A DNA stretch of 64,000 nucleotides from Enterococcus sp. 9E7_DIV0242 (lineage in GTDB: Bacteria > Bacillota > Bacilli > Lactobacillales > Enterococcaceae), in contig NZ_CP147247.1 of assembly GCF_002140975.2 (NCBI RefSeq), positions 2,330,501-2,394,500 on the forward strand. The letters are read 5' to 3'. Both the position numbers and the translations under genes were made by a program. Positions 37,913 to 47,389 of the stretch are shown here, piece after piece; the first letter of the stretch is position 1, and every line of letters starts with the position of its first letter. The notes under the pieces were generated by a model, which was not told the DNA's origin, did no database searches, and worked only from the letters and a program-made list of their open reading frames with translations.

Positions 37913-38186
37913 CCTTATTCCTCTTTTCTTTCACGTGAACAGTCGCTGCTTTGAACAGGCGCTTCTCCTGTCCGTATGGCTAGAGCCAAGCGAATGGTCT
38001 ATTTCAGACTATCTCTGCACCTAAATGCATTTTTTACGACTGTTTTTCTGAATTCTGACTTTATCATACCATTGAGAAAAACTTTTTCCCAAACAAACAT
38101 TTCTTTCACGAATTACTGTGTAGAATTACAGCCGTTTGTGTTAAAATAAGCAAAGAAAAACATGTCACTCTTGGTCGGAGGAACAA

Positions 38187-39110
38187 ATGGACGAAAAAAT
38201 GAATTACTATCGCATTCCTCGCGAGGAATGGCTGGGATTCTACCGAAAGGGAGAAGCCCCAATGACAGAAGAAGAACTGGAAAATATCAAAGGATTCAAT
38301 GATCAGATTTCACTGCAGGATGTAGAAGACATTTACGTCCCACTGACTCATCTGATCCATTTGCATATGAAAGAGTTTGAGTCTCTGACATTGAGTAAAG
38401 GGTTGTTCCTACACAGATATGTGCCTGTTCCACCTTTCATTATCGGTATTGCCGGAAGTGTCGCTGTTGGTAAAAGTACCACTGCTCGACTACTGCAAAC
38501 GATTCTGTCGCGCGTTTTTAAACGCCGCAACGTACAGCTGATCACCACCGATGGGTTCCTTTACCCAAACAAGGTGCTGGAAGAGCGTGGGATCATGAAC
38601 CGGAAAGGATTCCCCGAAAGCTATGACATGGAAAAATTGATCGAGTTTTTAAATCGGGTCAAAAATGGCGAAGATGAAATTCGTGTACCGATGTATTCAC
38701 ACAGTGTGTACGATATCATCGATGGCGAATACGAGCTCATCACTCAGCCGGATATTCTGATCGTAGAAGGAATCAACACTTTGCAGCTGCCTGCCAATCA
38801 ACAAATTTATGTCAGTGACTTCTTTGACTTTTCCGTTTTTGTCGATGCTGATCCAAAGCTGATTGAAAAATGGTATTTAGACCGCTTTGGTGCCTTACTT
38901 GATACGGCTTTCCGCGAACCAGACAATTATTACTACAAATATGCGACTGGCGACCGTGAAGCAGCCTTTAAAATGGCAAGAGGCGTATGGCAAAGTGTGA
39001 ATTTGAAGAATTTAGAAGAATATATCTTGCCTACAAGGAGCCGAGCTGATATCATACTCCATAAAACAGAGAATCACATCATCGACGAGATCTACTTGAG
39101 GAAGTACTGA
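38187..39110 (+). CDS. coaA: Pantothenate kinase, type I
   Basis: Phosphorylates pantothenate in the first step of coenzyme A synthesis. The 307-residue protein has the P-loop GIAGSVAVGKSTTARLL (about residues 88-104) and the family blocks TTDGFLYPN, RKGFPESYD and DILIVEGINTLQ. The start follows GGAGGAAC. In several lactic bacteria coaA precedes guaA, as here. The 210 bp between them holds no riboswitch I can recognise. Confidence 0.96.
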   Translation: MDEKMNYYRIPREEWLGFYRKGEAPMTEEELENIKGFNDQISLQDVEDIYVPLTHLIHLHMKEFESLTLSKGLFLHRYVPVPPFIIGIAGSVAVGKSTTARLLQTILSRVFKRRNVQLITTDGFLYPNKVLEERGIMNRKGFPESYDMEKLIEFLNRVKNGEDEIRVPMYSHSVYDIIDGEYELITQPDILIVEGINTLQLPANQQIYVSDFFDFSVFVDADPKLIEKWYLDRFGALLDTAFREPDNYYYKYATGDREAAFKMARGVWQSVNLKNLEEYILPTRSRADIILHKTENHIIDEIYLRKY

Positions 39111-39321
39111 TTTTCACTCTAACAGACATTGTCTGTTCTGGTCAGCCAATGACCGAACGCTATATCATTGCTTTTAAGGAGAGTCACTGTGGCCCGTAAG
39201 AGCTGCAGTGTTTCTGAATGTATTTATCGGTGACAAAGGATCAGATTTCTTCTCTTCCTTATTAACCGTGATCCCTTCAGGTTCTCTTTATATAAAATTC
39301 TAATAGATAGGGGTAATAAAT

Positions 39322-40878
39322 GTGACGAACGTGTCCGAAATGACAAACGTTGAAAAAATCATCGTGTTGGACTACGGCAGCCAATACAACCAATTGATCA
39401 CCCGCCGTATTCGCGAATTCGGCGTTTTTTCAGAACTATTGAGCCACCGTATCACCGCTGCAGAAGTAAAAGAAATCGCTCCGAAGGGAATCATTCTTTC
39501 AGGAGGTCCTAACAGTGTCTATGACGAAAAAGCGTTTCGTATCGATCCGGAAATCCTTGAATTAGGGATTCCAATCTTGGGTATCTGTTACGGTATGCAG
39601 CTTCTGACGTATTGCTTAGACGGAAAAGTAGAACCTGCGAAAAACCGTGAGTACGGAAAAGCAGAATTAGAAGTCCTCGCAAAAGACGCGGCTCTCTTCA
39701 ACGGACTGCCTTCTCCACAAACAGTCTGGATGAGTCATGGCGATTTGGTCACAGAGCTGCCAACAGGCTTCGAGCTTGTTGCAACAAGTAAGGACTGCCC
39801 TATCGCTTCTATTCAAGACACAACACGCAACTTCTACGGTGTACAATTCCATCCGGAGGTACGCCATTCTGAATACGGAAATGACCTATTACGTCATTTT
39901 GCATTTGATGTTTGTCAGTGTTCCGGTAACTGGTCAATGGAGAATTTCATTGATATGGAAATCGCAAAAGTACGCGAAAAAGTCGGTGACCGCAAAGTAT
40001 TGCTAGGTCTTTCCGGCGGCGTAGATTCTAGCGTTGTAGGTGTCCTTTTACAAAAAGCAATTGGTGACCAGCTGACATGTATTTTTGTAGACCACGGCTT
40101 ACTACGTAAGGGCGAAGGCGATCAAGTAATGGATATGCTTGGCGGAAAATTCGGTCTGAATATTATTCGTGTGAACGCACAAAAACGTTTCTTAGATAAA
40201 TTGGCCGGTGTTTCTGATCCGGAAGAAAAACGTAAAATCATCGGAAATGAATTCGTCTATGTCTTTGATGATGAAGCAACAAAGCTGCAAGGAATCGACT
40301 TCCTCGCTCAAGGAACGCTGTATACAGACGTAATCGAGAGTGGAACGGAGACAGCTCAAACAATCAAATCTCACCATAATGTAGGTGGGTTACCTGAAGA
40401 CATGCAATTCGAGCTGATCGAACCATTGAACACGTTGTTCAAGGATGAAGTTCGTGCGCTTGGAACAGAGCTTGGCATGCCTGACAACATCGTTTGGCGT
40501 CAGCCATTCCCAGGGCCGGGACTTGGTATCCGTGTTCTTGGTGAAATCACTGAAGAAAAACTGGAAATCGTTCGCGAATCCGATGCGATCCTTAGAGAAG
40601 AAATCGCCAATGCCGGCTTAGACCGCGACATCTGGCAATACTTCACTGTACTACCTGGCATTCGCAGCGTTGGCGTAATGGGCGATGGTCGTACGTATGA
40701 CTACACAGTCGGTATCCGCGCAGTCACTTCGATCGACGGCATGACCGCTGACTTTGCCCGTATCCCTTGGGATGTCCTGCAAAAAATCAGCGTGCGTATC
40801 GTTAACGAAGTCGATCACGTAAACCGCATCGTTTATGATATTACGAGCAAACCACCAGCTACGGTGGAGTGGGAATAA
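39322..40878 (+). CDS. guaA: GMP synthase (glutamine-hydrolysing)
   Basis: Aminates XMP to GMP. The 518-residue protein has an N-terminal class I glutamine amidotransferase domain (catalytic Cys in GICYGMQLL; His/Glu in [11 protein letters not shown]), the ATP-pyrophosphatase loop [11 protein letters not shown], and the C-terminal dimerisation domain ending PPATVEWE. The start is a GTG after AGGGG. Its final codons (40867-40878) are the integration target of the following mobile element, which leaves the coding sequence intact. Confidence 0.97.
   Translation: MTNVSEMTNVEKIIVLDYGSQYNQLITRRIREFGVFSELLSHRITAAEVKEIAPKGIILSGGPNSVYDEKAFRIDPEILELGIPILGICYGMQLLTYCLDGKVEPAKNREYGKAELEVLAKDAALFNGLPSPQTVWMSHGDLVTELPTGFELVATSKDCPIASIQDTTRNFYGVQFHPEVRHSEYGNDLLRHFAFDVCQCSGNWSMENFIDMEIAKVREKVGDRKVLLGLSGGVDSSVVGVLLQKAIGDQLTCIFVDHGLLRKGEGDQVMDMLGGKFGLNIIRVNAQKRFLDKLAGVSDPEEKRKIIGNEFVYVFDDEATKLQGIDFLAQGTLYTDVIESGTETAQTIKSHHNVGGLPEDMQFELIEPLNTLFKDEVRALGTELGMPDNIVWRQPFPGPGLGIRVLGEITEEKLEIVRESDAILREEIANAGLDRDIWQYFTVLPGIRSVGVMGDGRTYDYTVGIRAVTSIDGMTADFARIPWDVLQKISVRIVNEVDHVNRIVYDITSKPPATVEWE
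40867..40878. other. Left attachment core within guaA
   Basis: GAGTGGGAATAA, the last twelve bases of guaA including its stop codon. It is repeated exactly at 52826-52837. Confidence 0.8.
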
Positions 40879-40881
40879 GCC

Positions 40882-40928
40882 AAAAAGCCTCTAAATCCTT
40901 TGTTTTCCAAAGGTTTAAAGGCTTTTTC
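40882..40928 (+). terminator. guaA terminator supplied by the element
   Basis: AAAAAGCCT...AGGCTTTTT with inner TAAA/TTTA and CCTTTG/CAAAGG pairing. It lies inside the attachment core, so the element itself provides the transcription end for guaA. Confidence 0.85.
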
Positions 40929-40937
40929 TTTAGTTAT

Positions 40938-40957
40938 GATAACACTTTGATAACAGT
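40938..40957. repeat. Left arm-type repeat
   Basis: GATAACACTTTGATAACAGT recurs with one mismatch at 52714-52733, in the same orientation. Each copy lies 60-100 bp inside its attachment core, as expected for integrase arm-binding sites. Confidence 0.6.
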
Positions 40958-40962
40958 TAGTA

Positions 40963-41379
40963 TTAGCTATTCTTTTTTCTAGTGACTTTATACTCTCTAA
41001 AATCATTCAAATCAAAAATCATCGCTTTCCCATCTTGAGTATATATTCCGTCTATTTCATACCTATTTTCTTCCCTCCATTGCTCCTTCATTAAACTTCT
41101 GATAACCTCAACAAGTTTATTAGATTTTATTACCACAGGTTTATCTCTTTCAATTTTATTTTTAGCAAACTCTATCGCCCTACTAGCATTAGATGTACTT
41201 TTCTTTATAGCGATTACCTGTCTCTCTCTATCAAACAATAACACTATATAACGTGGGAAACTCAGTATATCTGCAACTTGACTTGAAAAGCTTAATGACT
41301 TATTGTTTATTGTGATCGTTGGTTTTCCTATGCTTCCAACATCTATTACTTCAAAATTATATTCATTAAAATCTAACAT
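40963..41379 (-). CDS. Small protein downstream of the serine recombinase, unknown
   Basis: A 138-residue soluble protein of mixed alpha/beta character, ending in a basic tail. No motif I recognise. Its start lies 2 bases after the recombinase stop, so it is translated from the same mRNA. The pairing suggests an accessory (directionality or DNA-binding) factor, which is an inference from position only. Confidence 0.65.
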   Translation of the reverse strand: MLDFNEYNFEVIDVGSIGKPTITINNKSLSFSSQVADILSFPRYIVLLFDRERQVIAIKKSTSNASRAIEFAKNKIERDKPVVIKSNKLVEVIRSLMKEQWREENRYEIDGIYTQDGKAMIFDLNDFREYKVTRKKNS

Positions 41380-41381
41380 AT

Positions 41382-42542
41382 CTAATCAATCCTTTTCAAA
41401 ACTTCCTGAATATCACTAGATGTCCAATTTGGATCAAAAATTATGAACCCTTTTAATACACCTGATTTCCATTTTTTAATTACTACCTTGTTTTCCTTAA
41501 GGTATGGACTTTCTTTAAACACTCTCTTTCTATAAGGAAAACTTAAAATATTTTCTACCTTTTTCCAGTCTTTTTTTGATATTATCGGAGGTAAGCAGTC
41601 TCTTATAACATACTTTCTTTTTTCGCCATTATTCTTCTTTCGTTTATGGGTAAAGCAATCAACTGTATAAGGTTTTTGCATAATTACATCTCCACAATAT
41701 TTTTCATTTTTCAAAATATTTCCTACAGTAGTTGCTCGCCATACTAGACCACCAGTTGGTGTGGGAACTTTAGCTTGAGTCAATAATTTTGCAATCAAAG
41801 TAAAGTTTGCTCCCTCTAGAAAAGCATTATAAATAAACTTCACAATTTCTGCTTCTTCTTCATCAATAATAATCTTACCAAAATTATCTTTACTATAACC
41901 AAGCAAATTATTTGTCACAACAAAGGGGATTCCTCTTTCCCATCTTCTCAAATTTGCCCATTTTATAGCATTACTCTTCTGCTCACTCTCTCCTTGTGCA
42001 ATCACACTCATCATATTTAATACATATTCCGACATCCCATTTAGAGTATTAATACCCATATCTTCTATATATATACCAACAGGATTGGGAAGCGCTTTCA
42101 ATTCTCTGTTTATAGAAATAAAGTGTAGCGTGTTCCTTGTGAATCTACTGATACTTTTAACTAAAATCAAATCAACTTTATCATTGCGACAATCATCTAA
42201 TAATCTCTGAAAATTAACTCGATTTCTTAGGGTAGTACCTGAAACTCCTTGATCTGCATAAACTTCAGCCATTTCCCAATCAGGATTGTTCAATATCTTC
42301 TCTGTATATGCTTGTATTTGAAGTTCAAAACTTCCTTCCTGTTCTTCTTCATAAGTACTAACCCTACAATACGCTGCCACTCTCTTTTTCTTTCTTTTTT
42401 CTTCTAATAATTCCTTTTTTGACGGGATAATTTCTACCTGTCTCTTTTCAAGATACGCCGAACGAATTTCTTTTCTTCGCTCTCTCTTTTCACTCTTCTT
42501 TTCTTCCGACCACTCCCTATCTCTTAATCTATTTATATCCAC
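41382..42542 (-). CDS. Serine recombinase (resolvase/invertase family)
   Basis: A 386-residue site-specific recombinase. After a charged N-terminal extension (about 1-55) comes the catalytic domain with Ser in AAYCRVSTYEEEQEGSFELQ and the Arg-rich motif in VKSISRFTRNT. A recombinase domain follows (LGYSKDNFGKIIIDEEEAEIVKFIYNAFLEG). It is shorter than typical large serine integrases (450-550) and lacks their Cys-rich zinc ribbon and coiled coil. The GTG start at 42542 follows GGAGGGAG closely; an upstream frame extension has no such site. It sits in an element that already has a tyrosine integrase. Confidence 0.88.
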   Translation of the reverse strand: MDINRLRDREWSEEKKSEKRERRKEIRSAYLEKRQVEIIPSKKELLEEKRKKKRVAAYCRVSTYEEEQEGSFELQIQAYTEKILNNPDWEMAEVYADQGVSGTTLRNRVNFQRLLDDCRNDKVDLILVKSISRFTRNTLHFISINRELKALPNPVGIYIEDMGINTLNGMSEYVLNMMSVIAQGESEQKSNAIKWANLRRWERGIPFVVTNNLLGYSKDNFGKIIIDEEEAEIVKFIYNAFLEGANFTLIAKLLTQAKVPTPTGGLVWRATTVGNILKNEKYCGDVIMQKPYTVDCFTHKRKKNNGEKRKYVIRDCLPPIISKKDWKKVENILSFPYRKRVFKESPYLKENKVVIKKWKSGVLKGFIIFDPNWTSSDIQEVLKRID

Positions 42543-42749
42543 AATTCTCCCTCCTTTAATATGTTTTTTCATCTTTATTATCTTATTTATACGTCTAAAA
42601 TTCAAGATTGTTTTTTCATCTACCGCACTTCCGTTTGCTAAACTTGATTTTTTATAAAAAAATAAAGCCCATTTCTTTACAAAAAATCAAGTGTCATTTG
42701 AATTACATAGACACTCCGCAAATAAACATCTAAATTCCCCTTTAGTCCT

Positions 42750-43661
42750 TTACTTCTCTTTTATCAATCCTACAGGAAAATTATCACTTAGACTTCCCTT
42801 ATCATAAGTTAATGATTTTAATTCTTTGTTCAATCGCTCTGCATATTTATGATCGCCAATCAATTTAAAAATCTCTATAAATTTCAATACATTATTATAA
42901 TATTCAGGTTCGCCAGTTACAACGAGTTTTAATAAGTTCGTTAAATATTCAATATCTAGCCTATAACTATAGTTGTTAGAAAAGCCATCCTGCTTTTTCG
43001 CTAATTCTAAATATTTTTCCGCATAATCTAAATTATTGTCATAAATTCGTTTTGTAATGATGTTTATCATTACATTGTATGCAAATTTTTTAGTTTTATC
43101 ATCTCTATTTATCTCGTCTTTTAATGGGAATGATTTCAATATAATCAAATCAGCCTCCTTTAAAGAGAAATGATGGATCATATTAGAAATAATTACATAA
43201 TCATACTGATAATAATAGTTTTTATTTATCAATAGTTCATATGCAAGCTTTTTATCTTCTTTGCTGACTGGTTCAACTTCATCCCAAAATTGATAAAAGT
43301 ATCCTTTGATAGAAAGATAATTGCTTAACTCCCTTACATCTCTATCTAACTTCTCAGATATTTTTTTGTAATAGCCTAACAACTCACTTTTTTTCTTTTG
43401 GTTTCCTAGATGTTCTCCACAATAACTAAACAAATCTCGAAAGTTTTGTTGTTTTTCATCAATCATTGCCAATGAAAAAAACTCCATTGGATTTATACCC
43501 ATATTTTCTAAGACTAAACATAGGTCTTGAAAGCGAATATCCTTCTTATTACCTTCAATTCTTGTATAAGATGATCTATCAAGAAAGGATTGAGAAGATA
43601 TTTTTTCTTGGCTGATTTTTTTATTTTTTCTAATATCCCTTAACGTTTCGCCTATATTCAA
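42750..43661 (-). CDS. Rgg/GadR/MutR-family transcriptional regulator
   Basis: A 303-residue regulator with an N-terminal helix-turn-helix (residues 5-62; GETLRDIRKNKKISQEKIS, then a SYTRIEGNKKDIR turn) and a long, all-helical TPR-like C-terminal domain (about 80-290). This is the Rgg/PlcR/PrgX (RRNPP-like) layout. Members sense short exported peptides. It is divergent from an 18-codon hydrophobic peptide gene 211 bp away, the usual arrangement for an Rgg-peptide pair. I infer it controls that peptide or the element. Confidence 0.82.
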   Translation of the reverse strand: MNIGETLRDIRKNKKISQEKISSQSFLDRSSYTRIEGNKKDIRFQDLCLVLENMGINPMEFFSLAMIDEKQQNFRDLFSYCGEHLGNQKKKSELLGYYKKISEKLDRDVRELSNYLSIKGYFYQFWDEVEPVSKEDKKLAYELLINKNYYYQYDYVIISNMIHHFSLKEADLIILKSFPLKDEINRDDKTKKFAYNVMINIITKRIYDNNLDYAEKYLELAKKQDGFSNNYSYRLDIEYLTNLLKLVVTGEPEYYNNVLKFIEIFKLIGDHKYAERLNKELKSLTYDKGSLSDNFPVGLIKEK

Positions 43662-43872
43662 CAGCTTATCTCCTTTTTTGTTGAATTATAGCACAGTAAA
43701 TATAGGAACTGACTATAATTTTGTTTTTTTTGACAAAAAGCATATTTTTTCGTGTTTTTTTTAATAGAAATCTGCTTTGTTCTTTTGTTTCTATTTATTG
43801 TCTGATAATATTTACATTAGAGAACTGATTTATCAATTCTTTAAAATTAGGAAAGAAACGAGAGGAGAAAAA

Positions 43873-43929
43873 ATGTTTGCATCAGCAATGGCTTTTATTA
43901 CACTTCTAGTAATTTCAGTTAGTCCATAA
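43873..43929 (+). CDS. 18-residue hydrophobic peptide, candidate signal peptide
   Basis: Encodes MFASAMAFITLLVISVSP. It has a strong ribosome site (GAGGAG, 6 bases before the ATG), and no longer gene overlaps it on either strand. The sequence resembles the short hydrophobic precursors of Rgg/PrgX-type pheromones, though it lacks the basic N-terminus usual in SHP peptides. It faces the Rgg-like gene. A small hydrophobic toxin or a leader peptide for the structured region downstream are alternatives. Confidence 0.5.
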   Translation: MFASAMAFITLLVISVSP

Positions 43930-43940
43930 TTACTAATTAG

Positions 43941-44225
43941 CCCTAAGACATCTGTCTAAATAGACATACTGCCATATGCTAAAATAGATGTCTCAGGGTA
44001 GAGCTATAATAGAAACCACAATTTCTATTATAGATAAATAATTATAACAAATTGAAAACAAGACGACAATAATATTTTTGAAGACCTATTATCAACCCTA
44101 ACCCAATCCTTTTAACGAGTATTTTTAAAAGCCAAGATTTGCTCAGCTCTCATCTTTACTAATTTCATAAAAAGCCATTACTACAAGAATTATTTAATAA
44201 ATTCTTAGTGGTGTTGGCTTTTTTT
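43941..44225 (+). ncRNA. Structured untranslated region with three hairpins, ending in a terminator
   Basis: Just after the peptide stop is a large stem-loop with arms 43941-43953 and 43986-43998 (one mismatch) enclosing TGTCT/AGACA. A perfect 12-bp hairpin, CTATAATAGAAA/TTTCTATTATAG, follows at 44004-44033. At 44169-44225 is a strong terminator (AAAAGCC...GGCTTTTTTT). The regular structure over about 290 bp suggests a 3' UTR or small RNA made with the peptide gene. No open frame here is convincing. Confidence 0.5.
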
Positions 44226-44265
44226 GTAAAACGAGGTACCCCATTATGGAGTACCCCAGAAATAG

Positions 44266-44628
44266 TTATACTTGTTGCTTCTTTTTATTCAATGTAATTC
44301 CCTCTGCTTTGAACGATAACGCAATGAAGCCATTTGATACATAAGGATTGCACACCATCCCTTCAAAATTAACAAATGTATCACCTTCTTTGTCTAGTTC
44401 TTGTTGAGTAATAATAGGTGCCTCACTTACAACAGAAACTCTTACACTTTTATATTTTCTATCTTTCATCAACACCTCGTAAGTATATCCCTCAATTTCC
44501 CCTGTTCGTTCATTTCTTCCTGTGGTTTCATTCATTTCGTATTTTGGTTTTGGTGCTACTTCAACTAGTAATAATTCTGCTCCTAATTGTCCAACTAAAT
44601 CAAAATCTCTCATTTTCCATTCTGCCAT
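44266..44628 (-). CDS. Conserved-type mobile-element protein, unknown function
   Basis: A 120-residue, beta-rich soluble protein immediately after the integrase gene on the same strand (one base between stop and start region). It has no motif I can name. Genes of this size commonly follow int in small Gram-positive elements and may encode a DNA-binding or accessory factor. Start ATG follows AAAGAGG. Confidence 0.65.
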   Translation of the reverse strand: MAEWKMRDFDLVGQLGAELLLVEVAPKPKYEMNETTGRNERTGEIEGYTYEVLMKDRKYKSVRVSVVSEAPIITQQELDKEGDTFVNFEGMVCNPYVSNGFIALSFKAEGITLNKKKQQV

Positions 44629-44629
44629 T

Positions 44630-45814
44630 TTACATTACCTCTTTCTTTATATATTGGTTGCCTTGAAAGGTCTTTTTCTTTGATTCTACTGCTTTATCTT
44701 GTTCCCACGATAATATATTTGCAAGCTTTGTTGCAACTTCTCGATTCATGTTAGGATATAAATGACCGTAAGTTCCTAAAGTCGTTTTTATATCTTCATG
44801 CCCTAAGCGATCCTTAATAATCAGTGGATTTTCTCCCATAGATATTAATAGCGAAGCATGTGAATGTCTTAAGCCATGAATCCTTATCGGGTGTATATCT
44901 GCAAGTTTTGCATGTCTATGGATTATGTGACGAACCGTATGTTTATTCATTGGTAAGCCATTATAAGAAAGTAGATATATAGATTCTCCAATATTTTCTC
45001 GCTGTATCTCTTGCCAATCCTTCAAATAGGAAATGGTTGTTTCATCCAATGCGATGGTTCGCTTACTTGCTTGAGTTTTCGGTTCAGTTAGATAGAAGAG
45101 GTTGCTGTTTTGGTAAAACATAGACTTCTCAATCTGTAATGAAGAATCCTCAAAATTGATGTCCGCTTCCCAATGTAACGCTTGAGCTTCTCCAAAACGC
45201 ATCCCCGTCATAAAAAATAACCATAAAACTATAAAGGAGAAATGTTCATAGTAATCTGAGCGATCCAGTGTGGACAATATTTTCTCAAACTCTTCTTTCG
45301 TCCAAAATTCAACTGTCTTTCTAACTTTTTTCACATTTCCAACCGTTTTCGCTGGATTATTCGGTATCATTCCCAACCTGCAAGCCTGCTCTAAACTCAT
45401 AGAAAACAAACCATAGATATTCCGAATATACGCATTACTTATCGTTTTTGTTAGTTCGTTTTGCCATTTCTGAATATGGATCGGGGAAATTGCCGATACT
45501 TTTTTCTTAAAAAATGGTTCAAAATGGATATACATAGACGATAAGCGATTTGTATAGGTTCGCTCTTTGACGCGTCCCCGATACCACGGAAGAAAAATTG
45601 TTTCAAAATATTCCTTATAGCTCATAGTACTATTCGTCTTAAACGCCAATTTTCCATAATCATTCATCACTTCATTGTACGCTTGTACTGCTTCTTTACG
45701 TGTTCTAAATCCTCGTTTGAGTTTTTGTATTCTTTTCCCTGTTACATCATCAAAGCCCAAACTAGCTACATAATAATAAGTTCCCTTTTTTTTATCTTTA
45801 TACACATTTGCCAT
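44630..45814 (-). CDS. Tyrosine integrase of the guaA element
   Basis: A 394-residue phage-type integrase. The N-terminal AP2-like arm-binding domain (MANVYKDKKKGTYYYVASLG) is followed by a SAM-like core-binding domain (about 65-160). The catalytic domain (about 170-385) has Arg in MTGMRFGEAQAL, the HGLRHSHASLLI box, and the Tyr in TLGTYGHLYP. It would catalyse insertion into and excision from the guaA end. The upstream DUF3173 gene ends one base before it. Confidence 0.94.
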   Translation of the reverse strand: MANVYKDKKKGTYYYVASLGFDDVTGKRIQKLKRGFRTRKEAVQAYNEVMNDYGKLAFKTNSTMSYKEYFETIFLPWYRGRVKERTYTNRLSSMYIHFEPFFKKKVSAISPIHIQKWQNELTKTISNAYIRNIYGLFSMSLEQACRLGMIPNNPAKTVGNVKKVRKTVEFWTKEEFEKILSTLDRSDYYEHFSFIVLWLFFMTGMRFGEAQALHWEADINFEDSSLQIEKSMFYQNSNLFYLTEPKTQASKRTIALDETTISYLKDWQEIQRENIGESIYLLSYNGLPMNKHTVRHIIHRHAKLADIHPIRIHGLRHSHASLLISMGENPLIIKDRLGHEDIKTTLGTYGHLYPNMNREVATKLANILSWEQDKAVESKKKTFQGNQYIKKEVM

Positions 45815-45815
45815 A

Positions 45816-46019
45816 TTAGGTAGCCTCTTCTTCTGGAAACTCCAACGATATACCTAAAATGCTCTCTACAGCGTGTGCAGGTACTCTTCCCAATCGTCGG
45901 CTTTTATAATAATCATATCCTTTGTTTACCATATAATATTTCGCTAATCGAATGATTGTTTGTGACTGGCTAATACCAAACCCCAAATCAACCAAATCGT
46001 CTTTAGTTACGGTAATCAA
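45816..46019 (-). CDS. DUF3173 family protein (excisionase-like)
   Basis: A 67-residue basic protein matching DUF3173: TKDDLVDLGFGISQSQTIIRLAK, YDYYKSRRLGRVPAHAVESILGI. The fold is probably a small helix-turn-helix like excisionases, and the family commonly sits directly before int. The TTG at 46019 is taken as start because GGAGGG lies 6 bases upstream. It probably biases Int toward excision. Confidence 0.8.
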   Translation of the reverse strand: MITVTKDDLVDLGFGISQSQTIIRLAKYYMVNKGYDYYKSRRLGRVPAHAVESILGISLEFPEEEAT

Positions 46020-46081
46020 TAAAATCCCTCCGTTCCGTTTCATTGATTACCCTCCATGTGCTATACTTAAAGTGTCTAGTT

Positions 46082-47173
46082 TTAGGTAGAGCTTAGCGGA
46101 GGGGTCTTTCTCGATTTCTTTTCTGAGTTCTCTTTTTTTGTCATAGCATAAATTTTTGGTAATAAATCTGTTCGTTTAATTTCCGTCAAATGATCAGCGA
46201 TTTTCTTTGCTAGAGAGCGACTAAGCTCTGTCTCTTCCTTTACCTGCTCCAAATCTTGCAAATGACCTAACGCACTGTTTTCGGCTAAAAACTGAAATGC
46301 CTTTACTCCTGCTAAACCTCCACCATGAATCAACCATTGTTCTGTATTAAGTAAACCTGTTACTTCATAAACACGTGGAATTTTTATAGGAGAAATTTTT
46401 CCCAAGTAACGCTCCCATGGTTGCCATATTGTTTTACAGGTGGAGTCCGTATAGAAAGTCAGCTCCTCCTTTACAATACCTCGTATCAGCTCTTCTAGGC
46501 TATTTTCTTCATAAGCAATCATCTTGACGAGATTATGGGCTAACATCCGTTTAAACTCCATTTCCAGACGTTTCCATGAACCGATCTCTTCAACTGCTAC
46601 ACGTTTTTCACTGGCTGTTTCCATATCCTTATCGTAAATCCGAAACATCAAATCTGATTTCCTTTTTCCTATATAAAGCGTTCGACTTCTCCTTGTTCCT
46701 TGAAAGCCACTCTCATAGATATCATGTTTACGACGATTTGAATAAAACATCCCTTGTTCACATTTTCTAATTAATTGCTTCACTGTAAAATAAGGAATTA
46801 TGTTTCTATCATCCAAAGCAACATCCAAACGCTTAACATCAAAAAAGGAGTCACAATATGTGAATAGCCTTCGGAAAAACAATCTCCATGTCATATTCAT
46901 TGCTTGCAATAACTGTTCATACAACGTACAGCCATCCCCACTGAGTATCAGGTAACATTCATTTGTTCCATTTATAGGATATTCTTCTGTAAAAATTTTG
47001 ATTGATCCATAACTATAACAGAGATCATACTCTTTGTGTTTTACTCGCCCACTTTCAACCAAAAAACAAGAAGAATCAATTTGTAACACGTTTTCCAGTA
47101 CTTCATAAACACTTTGTCGAAAAATAATTTGAAGCCAATCAATTTTTACAGTTATATCCTCTCGGCTCTTCAC
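46082..47173 (-). CDS. MobT / Rep_trans-family relaxase or replication initiator
   Basis: A 363-residue protein of the rolling-circle Rep_trans family that includes Tn916 Orf20 (MobT) and ICEBs1 NicK. Characteristic are the N-terminal KIDWLQIIF, KRLDVALDD, and the YIGKRKSDLMFRIYDKDME region. It would nick at oriT to start mobilisation and rolling-circle replication of the excised circle. The GTG start follows GGAGG by 8 bases. The hairpin-rich region just upstream is the likely nick site. Confidence 0.86.
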   Translation of the reverse strand: MKSREDITVKIDWLQIIFRQSVYEVLENVLQIDSSCFLVESGRVKHKEYDLCYSYGSIKIFTEEYPINGTNECYLILSGDGCTLYEQLLQAMNMTWRLFFRRLFTYCDSFFDVKRLDVALDDRNIIPYFTVKQLIRKCEQGMFYSNRRKHDIYESGFQGTRRSRTLYIGKRKSDLMFRIYDKDMETASEKRVAVEEIGSWKRLEMEFKRMLAHNLVKMIAYEENSLEELIRGIVKEELTFYTDSTCKTIWQPWERYLGKISPIKIPRVYEVTGLLNTEQWLIHGGGLAGVKAFQFLAENSALGHLQDLEQVKEETELSRSLAKKIADHLTEIKRTDLLPKIYAMTKKENSEKKSRKTPPLSST

Positions 47174-47389
47174 TCATTTCACCTCCATTCCCTGCAAAAA
47201 ACTTACAGGTTTTTTCTTCCCATAAATCCAGTGTTACCAAGGAATACACACAATGTAAAGGTGGTTGGCACAGTGCTATTAGATGGCACTGTTTCTCGCT
47301 TCGCAAGCGAAGCTCCCTGCCATATTCCCTACGCCAAGTCCTTTCGGGCTTTGCCTCGGTGGCACGCCCTAGGCTTGTCGGGGAAGCTG
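47174..47389. other. Candidate oriT / double-strand origin
   Basis: A 216-bp non-coding stretch directly upstream of mobT, much more GC-rich than the element around it. It has ACAGTGC/GCACTGT arms (47270-47276, 47286-47292) and GCTTCGC-AA-GCGAAGC (47298-47313), then a CG-rich block to 47385. Its place between mobT and the next gene matches oriT in Tn916-type elements. The nick site itself is not identified. Confidence 0.5.

Noticed and set aside
39111..39321. Possible purine riboswitch upstream of guaA
   Set aside because: I could not find the conserved loop and junction sequences of the purine class; weak hairpins only.
41382..42542. Serine recombinase as the integrase of the guaA island
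   Set aside because: The attachment core at the guaA end and the arm-type repeats fit the tyrosine integrase (Tn5801-type site specificity), so the serine enzyme is treated as additional.
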